Positions 54,231 through 63,136 are shown, counted from the first letter of the stretch. The stretch: 64,000 nt of DNA from JAXGXJ01 sp963829545 (GCA_963829545.1 CAWHIX010000001.1:62001-126000); one strand, 5' to 3'. A program made the numbers and translations. The notes: generated from the sequence alone by a model not told the origin.

Positions 54231-55583
54231 TGAATGGAAGATCGCACAGGCCACTACGAACCGGTACATCGCGGATCCTACTGCTACTTCTGCTGTTGAC
54301 CCTGCTGGTCGCCATGGGCGCCTATGCTGCTGCTTGCGGCGAGGGAGACGGAGACGACCACCACCGCAGGACCCGCTACCACGGCGGCACCCACCGAGAC
54401 TACAGCGGCACCCACCGAGACGACTGCGGCACCCACCGAAACGACCGAGGCTGCCGCTCCTCTTCCCGAGACCATCAAGGTCGGGGCGGTCATCCCTCTT
54501 ACCGGCAAGTACTCGGGTCTGGGCTCCCAGGTCAAGAACGGCTATGAGCTTGCCGTGAAGGACATCAACGACGCCGGCGGCGTCGATGTGGGCGGCACCA
54601 AGCTCCCCATCGAGCTGATCGTCCTCGACGACGAATCCGATCCCACCAAGACCGTCCAGCAGCTGGAGACTCAGGCCTCCAATGGCGTGGTGGCCTACCT
54701 GGGCGGAGCGGGGAGCGACCTGCACGCGGCCGCGGCCGGTATCGCCGAGAAGAACCAGATCCCGTATCTGGGGATCGCCTTCGCTCTGCAGTCTGTGCAC
54801 GAGCAGGGCTTCAAGTACCTCTTCTCGCCCTTCCCGAAATCTCCTGACCACGCGAAGATCACCTTCGACCTGCTCGACTCCTTCGATCCCAAGCCTGCGA
54901 AGATAGCCATCTTCGCGGAGAAGACCGACTGGGGTGCTGAGATGGTCGAGTTGTGGCAGGCGGAAGCCGACGCCCGCGGCGGCTACGAGCTCACGGTGTC
55001 CGAGTACGCCCCAGGCACGACCGACTACTCCTCGCTCATCCTCCCGGCCAAAGACGCCGGCGCCGAAGCCCTGTTGGCTCTGCCCAACTCTCCGGACGGC
55101 TTGGCCATGATGAAGCAGATCAAGGAACTCGACTGGAACGCCAAGGTCTACTTCCTGATCCGCGCTCCGGACCCGCCGACCTTCGGTGAGAACCTGGGAA
55201 CCGACAGCGATGGAGTCTTCCTGCTGCCCGGCTGGAACCCAGGCCTGCCCTACCCCGGTGTGAAAGAGATGACCGAACGCCATATGGCGGAGTTCGGTAG
55301 TCCCGCCGTCGCCCTGACCGGTCCCGCATACGCGTGCGTGGAGATTCTCGCCGACTCCATCACTCGCGCCGCGAGCGTGGATAGCGACGCCATCCGCGAC
55401 GCCATCGCCGCGACCAATCTGGACACCATGGTCGGCCCCGGCGTGCAGTTCAAAGAAGACGGTACCTCCAACGTCCTGGACCCCGTCAACCAATGGCAGG
55501 GTGGGAAACAGGCTCTGGTGTTCCCCGAGGACGTCGCGCTTGTTCCGCCCATCTATCCCGCGCTCCCTTGGAGCGAGAGGTAG
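54231..55583 (+). CDS. Branched-chain amino-acid ABC transporter, substrate-binding lipoprotein (one frameshift)
   Basis: ATG 54231 starts a signal peptide (RILLLLLLLTLLVAMGAYAAAC) with a lipobox Cys. A shift at about 54335-54350 leads into a short Thr/Ala-rich linker of three TTAAPTE units and a LivJ-type type I periplasmic-binding domain (TIKVGAVIPLTGKYSGLGSQVKNGYELAVKDIND...PGWNPGLPYPGVKEM). It captures branched-chain amino acids or related amides outside the membrane. It heads the liv operon and is followed by a stable hairpin. Confidence 0.88.
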
Positions 55584-55600
55584 TCTGAGACGCTTTCTGG

Positions 55601-55629
55601 TGGGGGTCACGCCTTGGGCGTGACCCCCA
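55601..55629 (+). terminator. Intercistronic hairpin after the substrate-binding gene
   Basis: A 13-bp perfect stem (55601-55613 with 55617-55629, loop TTG) without T-run. Such structures after substrate-binding genes protect the upstream mRNA or thin out read-through, giving more binding protein than membrane components. Function inferred. Confidence 0.6.
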
Positions 55630-55663
55630 GACTCCCTGATCGTGCACGTGCTGTCGTGGAGGG

Positions 55664-56399
55664 ATGACTTTGCTTCTTAGCCTCGAAGATGTGACGAAAG
55701 CGTTCAAGGGCCTGATGGCCGTCCATAACGTCTCCGTGAAAGTGCAGGAAGGCGAGATCCTCGGCTTGATCGGTCCGAACGGCGCGGGCAAGACCACCCT
55801 GTTCAATCTCATCACGGGTGTCTATCCGCCTACCCAGGGCAAGATCTTCTTCGATGAGAAGGACATCACCTCCGTCGCGCCGCACGCTCGTTGTTGGATG
55901 GGTATCGCCCGCACCTTCCAACTGGTTCGGATCTTCCCCGAACTGTCGGTCCTGGACAATGCGGCCATGGGGAGGGCATACGGACGCAATCCGACGAGGA
56001 GCAGGTCCGGGGCGCAGAGAGAGGTGGTCGAGACGCTCGAGAGCGTCGGCCTCGGCGTCGCGGGCTTCTGAGAAGGCCAAGAGCCTGACCCTAGTGGACA
56101 GAAAACGGCTCGAGCTGGCTCGGGCCTTGGCCGCCAAGCCAAAGCTGCTCCTGCTGGACGAGTTGCTCGCCGGTCTCAATCCCTCCGAGGTCTTGGCCTC
56201 GATGGCGCTCATCCAACGCATCCGCGACACGGGCATCACCATCATCATGGTCGAGCACCTGGTCAAGGCGGTTTTTGGGATGGCCGATCGCATCGTCGTG
56301 CTCACCGCGGGTGAATTGATCGCCGAGGGCACGCCTGACCAGATCTCCTGCAACGAACAGGTGATCGAAGCCTATCTTGGGAAGTCTCTCCGTGGCTGA
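55664..56399 (+). CDS. livG: Branched-chain amino-acid ABC transporter ATPase LivG (one frameshift)
   Basis: ATG 55664 directly follows GGAGGG; the TTG at 55670 would have better spacing. Walker A is GPNGAGKTT and Walker B LLLLDELLAGLNPSE. The frame shifts at about 56055-56070. The ABC signature region reads SLTLVDRKRLELARAL instead of the usual LSYGQQ. The C-terminal IRDTGITIIMVEHLVKAVFGMADRIVVL is typical of LivG. It powers import together with LivF, LivH and LivM. Confidence 0.88.
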
Positions 56400-57126
56400 T
56401 TTTCTTGAAGTACGTGGCATAGACGTCGCCTACGGCGATATCCAGGCGCTGTGGGGTGTGTCCCTGGACGTCCGGGAGGGCGAGATAGTCGCGCTCATCG
56501 GGCCGAACGGCGCCGGCAAGACGACGCTCATGCGGGCCGTAGCCGGGCTTCAGCCCCTCAAGGCCGGCTCCATCCATCTGGGGGACAAGGCCCTGGACGC
56601 ACTCCACGCCTATCGCATCGTCGATGAGGGGGTCATCCTGGTCCCCGAGGGGCGCCGGCTCTTTGGCGGGCTCACCGTCCTCGACAACCTGGAGCTGGGG
56701 GCGTACTCCAAGCGCGCGAGAGTCAAGCGCGCGGAAACGCTCAAGCTCGTCTACGAGTTGTTTCCCCTGCTGAACGAGCGCAAAGCACAGCGCGCCAACA
56801 CCATGAGCGGGGGGCAACAGCAGATGCTGGCTATCGGGCGCGCCCTCATGGGAGTGCCGAAATTGCTCATGCTCGACGAACCGTCTCTCGGGCTGGGTCC
56901 GCTCATCGTGGAGAACATCTTCGAGACCGTTCAACGGATGAAGGATGAGCAGGGGGTGACCATATTCCTGGTAGAACAGAACGCGATGCAGGCGCTCGAA
57001 CTCGCCGACCGCGCCTATATCCTCGAGCAGGGAAGGATCGTCGGTACGGGTCTGGGAGAGGAACTCCTGCGCGACAACCGAGTCCAGGAAGCCTACTTGG
57101 GCATCTGCCCGACCCCGGCGGGTTGA
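56392..57126 (+). CDS. livF: Branched-chain amino-acid ABC transporter ATPase LivF
   Basis: GTG 56392 overlaps the livG stop. A complete 244-residue ATPase: Walker A GPNGAGKTT, Q-loop, signature MSGGQQQMLAIGRALM, Walker B LLMLDEPSLGLGP and the H-loop region TIFLVEQNAMQALELADRAYILEQG. EGRRLFGGLTVLDNLELGAY is characteristic of LivF. In contrast to LivG the signature is canonical. Confidence 0.92.
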   Translation: MADFLEVRGIDVAYGDIQALWGVSLDVREGEIVALIGPNGAGKTTLMRAVAGLQPLKAGSIHLGDKALDALHAYRIVDEGVILVPEGRRLFGGLTVLDNLELGAYSKRARVKRAETLKLVYELFPLLNERKAQRANTMSGGQQQMLAIGRALMGVPKLLMLDEPSLGLGPLIVENIFETVQRMKDEQGVTIFLVEQNAMQALELADRAYILEQGRIVGTGLGEELLRDNRVQEAYLGICPTPAG

Positions 57127-57130
57127 TCCG

Positions 57131-58009
57131 GTGAGCGGCCAGACCTTCATACAGACACTGGTCTTCGGCATCTTCTCCGGCGCGATCTACGGCGTGGCCG
57201 CCATGGGGCTGGCCCTGGTCTTCGGCGTGCTCAAGATCCTCAACATCGCCCACGGCGAACTGGTCATGCTCGGTGGCTACGTGGGCTTCTGGGCCTTCTC
57301 GGTCATGGGGCTCGATCCTTTTGTCTCCCTGCCCCTGGTCATCGTCGCGCTGTTCATAATCGGGTTGATACTCGACCGGTTGGTGTACCGGCACATCGTC
57401 CGGCTTCAGGGAGAGGAGAAGCTCAAGAACTCCCTGCTGGTGAGCTTTGGCCTCACGCTCGTGCTGCAGAACCTCGCGCTGGCGCTGTTCACGGGCGATG
57501 AGCGTTCGGTGCAGGTGAGCTATGCGGGGGAAGGGTTCAACATCGCGGGCGTTCTGTTGCCCTATACGCGTCTGGCGACGCTCGCGATCGTGCTGGTCGT
57601 CACGCTGGCCCTGCACTTCTTCCTTCGCAAGACCTATCCCGGCAAGGCCATCCTCGCGACTGCGGAGGACTATGAGTCCGCCGAGCTGGCCGGGATCAAC
57701 ATCAATCGCGTCTACATGTTCACGTTCGCCCTCGGGGCCTCTCTGGCCGGAATCGCCGGTCAGTTCGTCACCTTCACGTATGCTCTCTCTCCCGCCATCG
57801 GGATGACCTGGACCCTCAAGGCCATGATCGTGATCGTCCTGGCCGGCACCGGCAGTATCCTGGGAGCTCTGCCCGCCGGGATACTTCTGGGGGTCGTGGA
57901 GGCTATGGCTGGGGCCTATCTGGCCCAGACCTACAAGGAAGTGGCCGGACTGGTCATCTTCCTCCTCGTGCTGATTCTTCGCCCGCAGGGCCTGTTCGTG
58001 AGGAAATGA
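57131..58009 (+). CDS. livH: Branched-chain amino-acid ABC transporter permease LivH
   Basis: A complete 292-residue permease with eight membrane helices; it starts with GTG 57131, shortly after livF. GLALVFGVLKILNIAHGELVMLGGYVGFW and the late LAGTGSILGALPAGILLGVVEA are conserved in LivH. It forms half of the membrane channel. Confidence 0.9.
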   Translation: MSGQTFIQTLVFGIFSGAIYGVAAMGLALVFGVLKILNIAHGELVMLGGYVGFWAFSVMGLDPFVSLPLVIVALFIIGLILDRLVYRHIVRLQGEEKLKNSLLVSFGLTLVLQNLALALFTGDERSVQVSYAGEGFNIAGVLLPYTRLATLAIVLVVTLALHFFLRKTYPGKAILATAEDYESAELAGININRVYMFTFALGASLAGIAGQFVTFTYALSPAIGMTWTLKAMIVIVLAGTGSILGALPAGILLGVVEAMAGAYLAQTYKEVAGLVIFLLVLILRPQGLFVRK

Positions 58010-59012
58010 TGAGCGCAGACACCTCTCACTCATCTTCTTCTAAAGTCGTGGCGGCGATGGGTCAACCCGGCGGCGATCGTGGTCGTCCTGCTCTTCGCCG
58101 TGCTCTTCCCCCAGACGATGGGAAAGGACAACATCTGGAACCTGTTCTACCTCATCTGTCTGGGCATCGCCATGGGACAGAGCTGGAACATGCTGGGGGG
58201 TTTCGCCGGACAGACGAGTCTGGGGCACGCCGCCTTCTTCGGAATAGGCGCCCTGGTGACGCGCACGCTGTGGTTCAGCGGCCTGCCCTTCATCGTGGCT
58301 CTCATCGTGGGCGGACTGGCGGCGGTGGCCTTCGCCATGATCATCGGCGTTCCCACCTTTCGCCTGCATGGGGCCTACTTCGCCATCGGCACGTTGGCCG
58401 TAGCGGAGGTCATGAGGATCACCGTCGGCCAGAACCAGCCCTTCATCTCGACGATGTCCGGCGAAATGATAGCCAACTACAACCTGCCCCTCACCTACTA
58501 CGTGGCCTTCGCTCTGGCCCTTGCCACGACGGGGACCGCGTACATGCTTCTGCGCTCTCGGTGGAGTCTCGGTATTCTGGGGGTACGGGAGGACGAGCAG
58601 GCCGCCCAGGCGTCCGGGGTGCACATCCTTCGCCACAAGCTGCTCGCACTTGGCTCTCAGCAGTCTCTTCATGGGCTTCGCCGGAGCCGTCTTCGCCTTC
58701 AAACAGATCAGCTACTACCCTGAGGCACCCTTCTTCCCCACCTGGACCTTCGAGGCACTCATGATCGCCTACATCGGCGGCCTGGGCACGGTTCTGGGAC
58801 CGGTGGTCGGCGCGGCCTTCTTCATCGTGGTCCGGGAGCGCCTGGCAGCCAACCTCACCGACGTGCATCAGGTGATCTTCGGCGTACTGTTCATCCTTAT
58901 CGTCCTGCTCTTCCCCGGCGGCCTGCTGGAGATCTGGGACCGGGTGAAGAGGCGAGTGGTGCGGCGAGGTGATCGCGGGGCCCCTGACAAACGAGCCGGC
59001 CCGGAGGGCTGA
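58009..59012 (+). CDS. livM: Branched-chain amino-acid ABC transporter permease LivM (two frameshifts)
   Basis: The start region (ATG 58006 or 58009) overlaps the livH stop. Shifts near 58045 and 58645 interrupt an otherwise typical LivM: LAMGQSWNMLGGFAGQTSLGHAAFFGIGALV, IGVPTFRLHGAYFAIGTLAVAEVMR, LGILGVREDEQAAQASGV and SYYPEAPFFPTWTFEALMIAYIGGLGTVLGPVVGA. It forms the second half of the channel and closes the operon. Confidence 0.85.
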
Positions 59013-59048
59013 TCGGGCTGCCGGCCCGGGGATCGATCGGGCCCTGAG

Positions 59049-59066
59049 TCCGGCTGATCAGCCGGA
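59049..59066. terminator. Palindromic bidirectional terminator
   Basis: TCCGGCTGATCAGCCGGA is a perfect 18-bp palindrome between livM and the convergent Rrf2 gene. The Rrf2 stop codon (59058-59060) falls in its center. It can fold into a 7-bp stem with GATC loop on either strand. Confidence 0.55.
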
Positions 59067-59486
59067 GCCGAGGCAGGCGTCGGCGTCTTCGCCGACCAGA
59101 TCGGCGATGGTGGTGCCGCCGAAGAGATCGTTGAGCAGCTTGGTCGCGCTCTGCCACAGTGCCATGGTGGGGCATCCCGGCTCGCGTTCGCACTCCTCGC
59201 CACCCAGGCAGGGCGCGAGTGCTATCTGACCTTCGCAGGCCCGCAGGACGTCGGCGACTGTGATCGACGCCGGATCGCGAGCGAGGGTGAAGCCGCCGAC
59301 CTTGCCCCTGTGACTGTTGACGAACCCTGCGGCCCTCAGCGTCATCATGAGCTGCTGAACGTAGGCGGGAGAGATCCTCTCCGCCTCTGCGATCTCGTGC
59401 TTCGTGAACATGACGCCCTTGGACCGTGAAGCCATCAGCGTCAGTATTCTGACCGAATAACGTCCCTTGGTGGAAATCGCCAACAC
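59058..59486 (-). CDS. Rrf2/IscR-family transcription regulator
   Basis: GTG 59486 is chosen because the predicted transcription start (about 59530) lies downstream of earlier possible starts. The 142-residue protein begins VLAISTKGRYSVRILTLMAS, then the winged HTH (KHEIAEAERISPAYVQQLMMTLRAAGFVNSHRGKVGGFTLA). Cysteines in LRACEGQIALAPCLGGEECEREPGC are placed like the Fe-S ligands of IscR/NsrR-type members, so it probably senses iron-sulfur status, nitric oxide or redox state. It is transcribed toward the liv operon and divergently from the membrane-protein gene. Confidence 0.88.
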   Translation of the reverse strand: MLAISTKGRYSVRILTLMASRSKGVMFTKHEIAEAERISPAYVQQLMMTLRAAGFVNSHRGKVGGFTLARDPASITVADVLRACEGQIALAPCLGGEECEREPGCPTMALWQSATKLLNDLFGGTTIADLVGEDADACLGSG

Positions 59487-59536
59487 GTCTGTGGACTCCG
59501 TCCTCTTCGATGAACAGGGTAGCGCCTGCTTCGAGT

Positions 59537-59565
59537 AGCATACCACCTGGAGCATAATAAGACAA
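59537..59565 (-). promoter_or_regulatory. Promoter of the Rrf2 gene
   Basis: On the minus strand TTGTCT (59565-59560), a 17-bp spacer and TATGCT (59542-59537) form a good promoter. Transcription near 59530 supports the GTG 59486 start. Confidence 0.65.
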
Positions 59566-59571
59566 TCACCA

Positions 59572-59603
59572 TACTTGACATGAGCAACTTAGTCAGGTAT
59601 AAA
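59572..59603 (+). promoter_or_regulatory. Near-consensus promoter with inverted-repeat operator
   Basis: TTGACA (59575-59580), 17-bp spacer and TATAAA (59598-59603) is the closest match to consensus in the window. The inverted repeat TACTTGAC-N12-GTCAGGTA (59572-59579 and 59592-59599; seven of eight pairs match) overlays both boxes. It lies seven bases from the Rrf2 promoter and is a strong candidate operator for that regulator. Confidence 0.7.
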
Positions 59604-59755
59604 TCGTGATGCAGATCCGGCCACCCTCTATCTATCTGGCCGGGCGGGCTTTGTTCACGTCTTGCGGCTCGACCGAGGGAGGGGGGCTTGTGGTAGCCGC
59701 TCTGGATCACCAGAGGGTTGGTACTGAAGCCGCAACAGCAAAGGGGTGGGGCATC

Positions 59756-60232
59756 ATGAGTCTGAAGAAGATCCTGGCAATCGTAGTGATCGTCCTGGGG
59801 GTGGTGAACATGGCCCTCGGTGTAACGTTCATCTCCATCGGAGCGAGCAAGCAGAGCTACATCCAGAGCGCGATGGACAGGGAACAGATTACGCTCGAGT
59901 TGACCGACGAGCAGGTCGCAGCCGGCGAGTTCGTGGATACCTCGGCCGAAGCCCAGGCGGCCGGTGACCTGGTCAGGGAGCACCGCCACGAGATGGGCCT
60001 GTACAGTGAGGTGCTTGGGGGCGGAAGATTCGACCCGACGAACCCGGAGCATCTGACCTACGGCCAGGCGCTCAACCTTGAGAACTACTTGTATCTGGCC
60101 GTGAACTCGTTCGGTCTCGTGACCGTTGCCATCGTTGCCGGCGTGAGCATGCTTCTGACAGGCATCGCTTTCGTGCTTGTCGGAGTGTGGACCGTGCTGG
60201 CGAAGCGGAAGGACGAGCCGGCAACAGCGTGA
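59756..60232 (+). CDS. Two-helix membrane protein under the Rrf2-linked promoter
   Basis: A 158-residue protein starts at ATG 59756, about 146 bases after the predicted transcription start. Helix 1 is IVVIVLGVVNMALGVTFISIG, helix 2 VTVAIVAGVSMLLTGIAFVLVGV; between them lies a polar loop of about 90 residues (LTDEQVAAGEFVDTSAEAQAAG..., LTYGQALNLENYLYLAV). I do not recognise the family. If the operator overlap is functional, it may answer redox or Fe-S stress. Confidence 0.7.
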   Translation: MSLKKILAIVVIVLGVVNMALGVTFISIGASKQSYIQSAMDREQITLELTDEQVAAGEFVDTSAEAQAAGDLVREHRHEMGLYSEVLGGGRFDPTNPEHLTYGQALNLENYLYLAVNSFGLVTVAIVAGVSMLLTGIAFVLVGVWTVLAKRKDEPATA

Positions 60233-60273
60233 CCCGTCCGGGCGGTACCCGGAATCATTAGGTGCACAGACAG

Positions 60274-60300
60274 AAGCCCGGCCCATCATGGGCCGGGCTT
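60274..60300 (+). terminator. Intrinsic terminator
   Basis: AAGCCCGGCCC-ATCAT-GGGCCGGGCTT (11-bp stem, 60274-60300) followed by TCTTCG. It ends the membrane-protein transcript. Confidence 0.85.
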
Positions 60301-60431
60301 TCTTCGTCTGGGGCGGACCCGAACCTCCAGCACCGCTTGCGTGGCGCCCCTCGGCGGCCTGAGTGACGGTTACCCGGCGCCGATTGCGGGAATCAGCGAG
60401 AAACAGACTACTCTACGGGAGGAGGCGCGTG

Positions 60432-60746
60432 ATGGCCGTATATACATCTGGGGATTGGCACGCGAAGCCAGGCCACGAGCAGGAGTTCGTGGATGCGTGG
60501 CGGGAGCTCGCCGGCTGGAGCAGCGATGAATTTGCCCCGGGATGGGGCAAGCTGCTGCGGAACAAGGAGGACCCCACCCATTTCATCAGCGTCGCGGAAT
60601 GGCCCGACGCGCAGGTCATCGAAGAGTGGCGCGCGAGTGAGGGGTTCAAGCAACGGCTCGCCAAAATCCGCGAACTTCTGGATGATGTGAGTATCCGCAC
60701 TCTCGATCTGGCCGCCGAGGTCCGCCAGGACGAGCAGCGATGGTGA
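60432..60746 (+). CDS. Antibiotic-biosynthesis-monooxygenase (ABM) domain protein
   Basis: A 104-residue protein starts at ATG 60432 after GGGAGGAGG. The sequence VYTSGDWHAKPGHEQEFVDAWRELAGW...FISVAEWPDAQVIEEWRAS fits the small ferredoxin-like ABM dimer fold. Members oxidise aromatic or quinone substrates without cofactor, but many have no known activity. Confidence 0.8.
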   Translation: MAVYTSGDWHAKPGHEQEFVDAWRELAGWSSDEFAPGWGKLLRNKEDPTHFISVAEWPDAQVIEEWRASEGFKQRLAKIRELLDDVSIRTLDLAAEVRQDEQRW

Positions 60747-60895
60747 CGATGGCGATCCAGAAACCGAAGCGGTAGGCGGCGTCGGATCGCACTTCCGTTC
60801 AGGTAGAGTGTACCTGCGGTCGGCGACGCAGAACGTCTGAGAGCGCCGGGCGGCGGCTGACACATCATCGCGCGTACTTGGGGAAAGGCGGGGGC

Positions 60896-61522
60896 ATGAC
60901 AGGCGTGGACCGGAGACTCAGAGGTGCATGGACGGCGGTCGTCTTGCTCCTGGTGGCCCTTGCCGTGGCCGGCTGTGGGGAATGGTCCTGTTCCATCGGA
61001 TCGACCTCCACGAGCACCTCGGTGACCGCCGGGGCATCGACCACCACCACGATCCCGACCACGACCACCGCGTCCACTACCACCACCTCCACGACCTCGA
61101 CCACCTCGACTACTCTGAGTCTCCTCGAGACCTACAAGGTGGAGATGAGGGCATGGAAGAACACCTACGCTGCAGACCTTGCGGCAGGCTACGCTGTGAT
61201 CAGCAAGATGCAGATTCTCAACACCCCATCACAACAGGAGATTCAGGCCGCCAAGGACCTGGACGAGTCCCTGGGCGATATGGTGAGCGACCTCGAAGAC
61301 ATCCAGCCGCCGCCGGAGCTGTCCTCCGCCCACGCCGAATACCTCGCCTCACTGAAAGACCTGGCCGAGGGCGTGCACGAGCTTGCACTAGCACTGGAGG
61401 ATGGTAAGGCTTGGAAGTCCGTCGGGGCGGTAGCCACCATAGCCGCGGCCTGGGAACGAGGGACGCCGGCTCGGACCACTCTCGAGCAAGCGCTCGGCTT
61501 CTCCCTGGCTGCGGCGGATTGA
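60896..61522 (+). CDS. Lipoprotein with Thr-rich linker
   Basis: ATG 60896 starts a 208-residue protein with signal VVLLLVALAVAGCGEW and a clear lipobox (AVAGC). A Thr/Ser stretch of about 35 residues resembling the linkers of other surface proteins here separates it from a helical domain (LLETYKVEMRAWKNTYAADLAAGYAVISKMQ...). The helical part suggests a four-helix bundle. Function unknown; it should sit on the outer face of the membrane. Confidence 0.75.
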   Translation: MTGVDRRLRGAWTAVVLLLVALAVAGCGEWSCSIGSTSTSTSVTAGASTTTTIPTTTTASTTTTSTTSTTSTTLSLLETYKVEMRAWKNTYAADLAAGYAVISKMQILNTPSQQEIQAAKDLDESLGDMVSDLEDIQPPPELSSAHAEYLASLKDLAEGVHELALALEDGKAWKSVGAVATIAAAWERGTPARTTLEQALGFSLAAAD

Positions 61523-61568
61523 GGTAGGGGCCGGCTTCAGGCGCCGAGCCGCAGTGACGACGGTGAGC

Positions 61569-61603
61569 CAGGTCGGCCGCCGGGCACGCCGGCGGCCGAC
61601 CTG
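61569..61603. terminator. Bidirectional hairpin terminator
   Basis: A 15-bp perfect stem (61569-61583 with 61589-61603, loop GCACG) lies between the convergent lipoprotein and CMD-family genes. Confidence 0.75.
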
Positions 61604-61613
61604 CAGGATCAGC

Positions 61614-61949
61614 TCAGTCTGATTCCTCCTCGAGTTCCGCGAGGAGTTCCTCTTCGATCGCCAGTATCACGAACCCCAGGGCTCTGGAGATGTTGGCCGC
61701 CGCGGTGACGGTCCGGGGCGAGCCGATGATCGGGGCGACCGCTGTGAGGACGCCGCGGGCATCCTCTAGAGTCACCCCTGAGTCGGCAGCCGCGCCGATG
61801 TTGGCCAGGTAGGACGCGGCGGGCGCGCCCATTGCCGCCAGAGCCGCGATCCGGGCGAGCATCAACTCGCGGGCGCCCAGGCTGGTGTTCTCGATCGACG
61901 CCGCAGTCATAATGGCAATGGTGTCGAGTACCGGTGTATCTTCGCTCAT
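61614..61949 (-). CDS. Carboxymuconolactone decarboxylase-family-like small protein
   Basis: ATG 61949 follows AGGAGG. The 111 residues DTIAIMTAASIENTSLGARELMLARIAALAAMGAPAASYLANIGAAADSGVTLEDARGVLTAVAPIIG resemble the all-helical CMD/AhpD fold. The usual CxxC peroxidase motif is absent, so redox activity is not expected. The acidic tail (EEELLAELEEESD) ends close to the terminator. Confidence 0.7.
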   Translation of the reverse strand: MSEDTPVLDTIAIMTAASIENTSLGARELMLARIAALAAMGAPAASYLANIGAAADSGVTLEDARGVLTAVAPIIGSPRTVTAAANISRALGFVILAIEEELLAELEEESD

Positions 61950-62008
61950 TCTTGACCTCCTCGTGTGTGGGGAACGGTGACCAGCGTGACCATGATACTT
62001 GATGGACA

Positions 62009-62128
62009 TCAGGCGACTCCGGCTGGGCTGTACTCTTCCCTTTTCCTGCCGCGGTCAATCACGCGTGGACCGGAGCGTCCATCGACACGAGCGCCCGCGC
62101 GTACGTTGCCTATCGCCACGAACAACAT
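62009..62128 (-). CDS. Possible small protein upstream of the CMD-family gene
   Basis: ATG 62128 lies after AAGGAGG with good spacing and opens a frame of 39 residues (MLFVAIGNVRAGARVDGRSG..., ending PAGVA) that stops at 62009. The ribosome site supports translation, but the size and lack of a known family leave it uncertain; it may be the N-terminus of a frameshifted gene. Confidence 0.4.
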   Translation of the reverse strand: MLFVAIGNVRAGARVDGRSGPRVIDRGRKREEYSPAGVA

Positions 62129-62483
62129 GGCAGCCTCCTTCCGCCGGGTAGATGTCGGAAGGGTGGGCGCGCGAGCAGCGGGTCCTGCAAGGCCGCGACG
62201 GCGGCGCGGCTCTGGTGGACCTGATAAGGGTGGCCGCCGACCTGACATAGACCTTCGTTTCCGCCTCTCCGCCGTAGTAGGATTGAATCTTGCTCGCGGC
62301 GGCTCCAGCTGGAACGCCTGGGCTACTGCCAGTCGCGGGGAGGTGGCGCAGATCCTCTGGAATGCCATGTGGCGCTAGGGGGTACATGTCTGGCGGTCGC
62401 AAGAGCAGGGTGGGCTACGCGACGGCGCTGGAACGAGGAAGACGGGGACGCGGCCAAGGATACGAGGGGAAGGTGAGACAGGC
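62129..62483. other. Intergenic stretch, no gene seen
   Basis: Open frames here are short, Arg/Pro-rich and lack ribosome sites on both strands. I see no convincing promoter, repeat or RNA gene. Confidence 0.4.
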
Positions 62484-62595
62484 ATGCCGAGGATGAGTAA
62501 TCGCCGGGGAAAACGGAATCTGGTGGGCGCTCGCCGCGCTCGTCGTGGTGGTGATCGCCGTGGTAGTGGTCCTCTTCCTGGAAGGCATAATCTAG
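62484..62595 (+). CDS. Very small single-TM protein (one frameshift)
   Basis: ATG 62484 (or ATG 62493) begins MSNRRGKR. After removing one A from the AAAA run near 62515 the frame continues IWWALAALVVVVIAVVVVLFLEGII and stops at 62593-62595. The result is about 36 residues: a basic cytoplasmic start and one strong membrane helix. It lies 20 bases before the double PRC-barrel gene and may be co-transcribed with it. Confidence 0.5.
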
Positions 62596-62614
62596 TCGCG
62601 GGAGGCGAGATGTC

Positions 62615-63136
62615 ATGTTGAAGGGTAGCGAACTCATCCATCGTCGGCTGATAACCCGCGACGCTGGGGAGGAGGTGGGGAAAGTCCAGGATCTGGTCGT
62701 CGACCAAACGGGCAGCCAGGTCCTGGGAGTGCTGGTCGACGAGAAAGGATGGTTCAGCGACGCCCACGTCGTTCGGTGGCCCGCGGTCCTCAGCGTAGGC
62801 GAGGACTCCCTCGTCATCGATTCGAAGACCAGCGTGGTCAAGGCTTCGGAGATCCCGGATATGAAAGACGTGTTCGATCGCGGCAACGTGCTCGCGGGAG
62901 TCCGCGTCCGCACTACCGACGGGCTGGATCTGGGCAAGTTCGAGGCCTTCTACTTCGACGAGAAGAGCGGGAGGATCTTGGGATATGAGCTCTCCGGCGG
63001 TACCGACCGGAAGAGGCGAGCCCGCTCCTTCCTTCCCACCCCCGCCGGTTTCGAAGCGGGCAAGGACGTGGCCTTTGTGTCGCCTGAGGCGGCCGACACC
63101 TTGCAGGACCTGGAAGCGGCACTCAAACAGATCTAG
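62615..63136 (+). CDS. Protein with two PRC-barrel domains
   Basis: A 173-residue protein starts at ATG 62615 behind GGAGG. Domain 1 (LIHRRLITRDAGEEVGKVQDLVVDQTGSQVLGVLVDEKG) and domain 2 (LAGVRVRTTDGLDLGKFEAFYFDEKSGRILGYELSGG) are repeated PRC barrels. Such proteins often act in stress response or bind ribosomes or membranes. The short membrane peptide upstream may anchor it. Confidence 0.85.
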   Translation: MLKGSELIHRRLITRDAGEEVGKVQDLVVDQTGSQVLGVLVDEKGWFSDAHVVRWPAVLSVGEDSLVIDSKTSVVKASEIPDMKDVFDRGNVLAGVRVRTTDGLDLGKFEAFYFDEKSGRILGYELSGGTDRKRRARSFLPTPAGFEAGKDVAFVSPEAADTLQDLEAALKQI

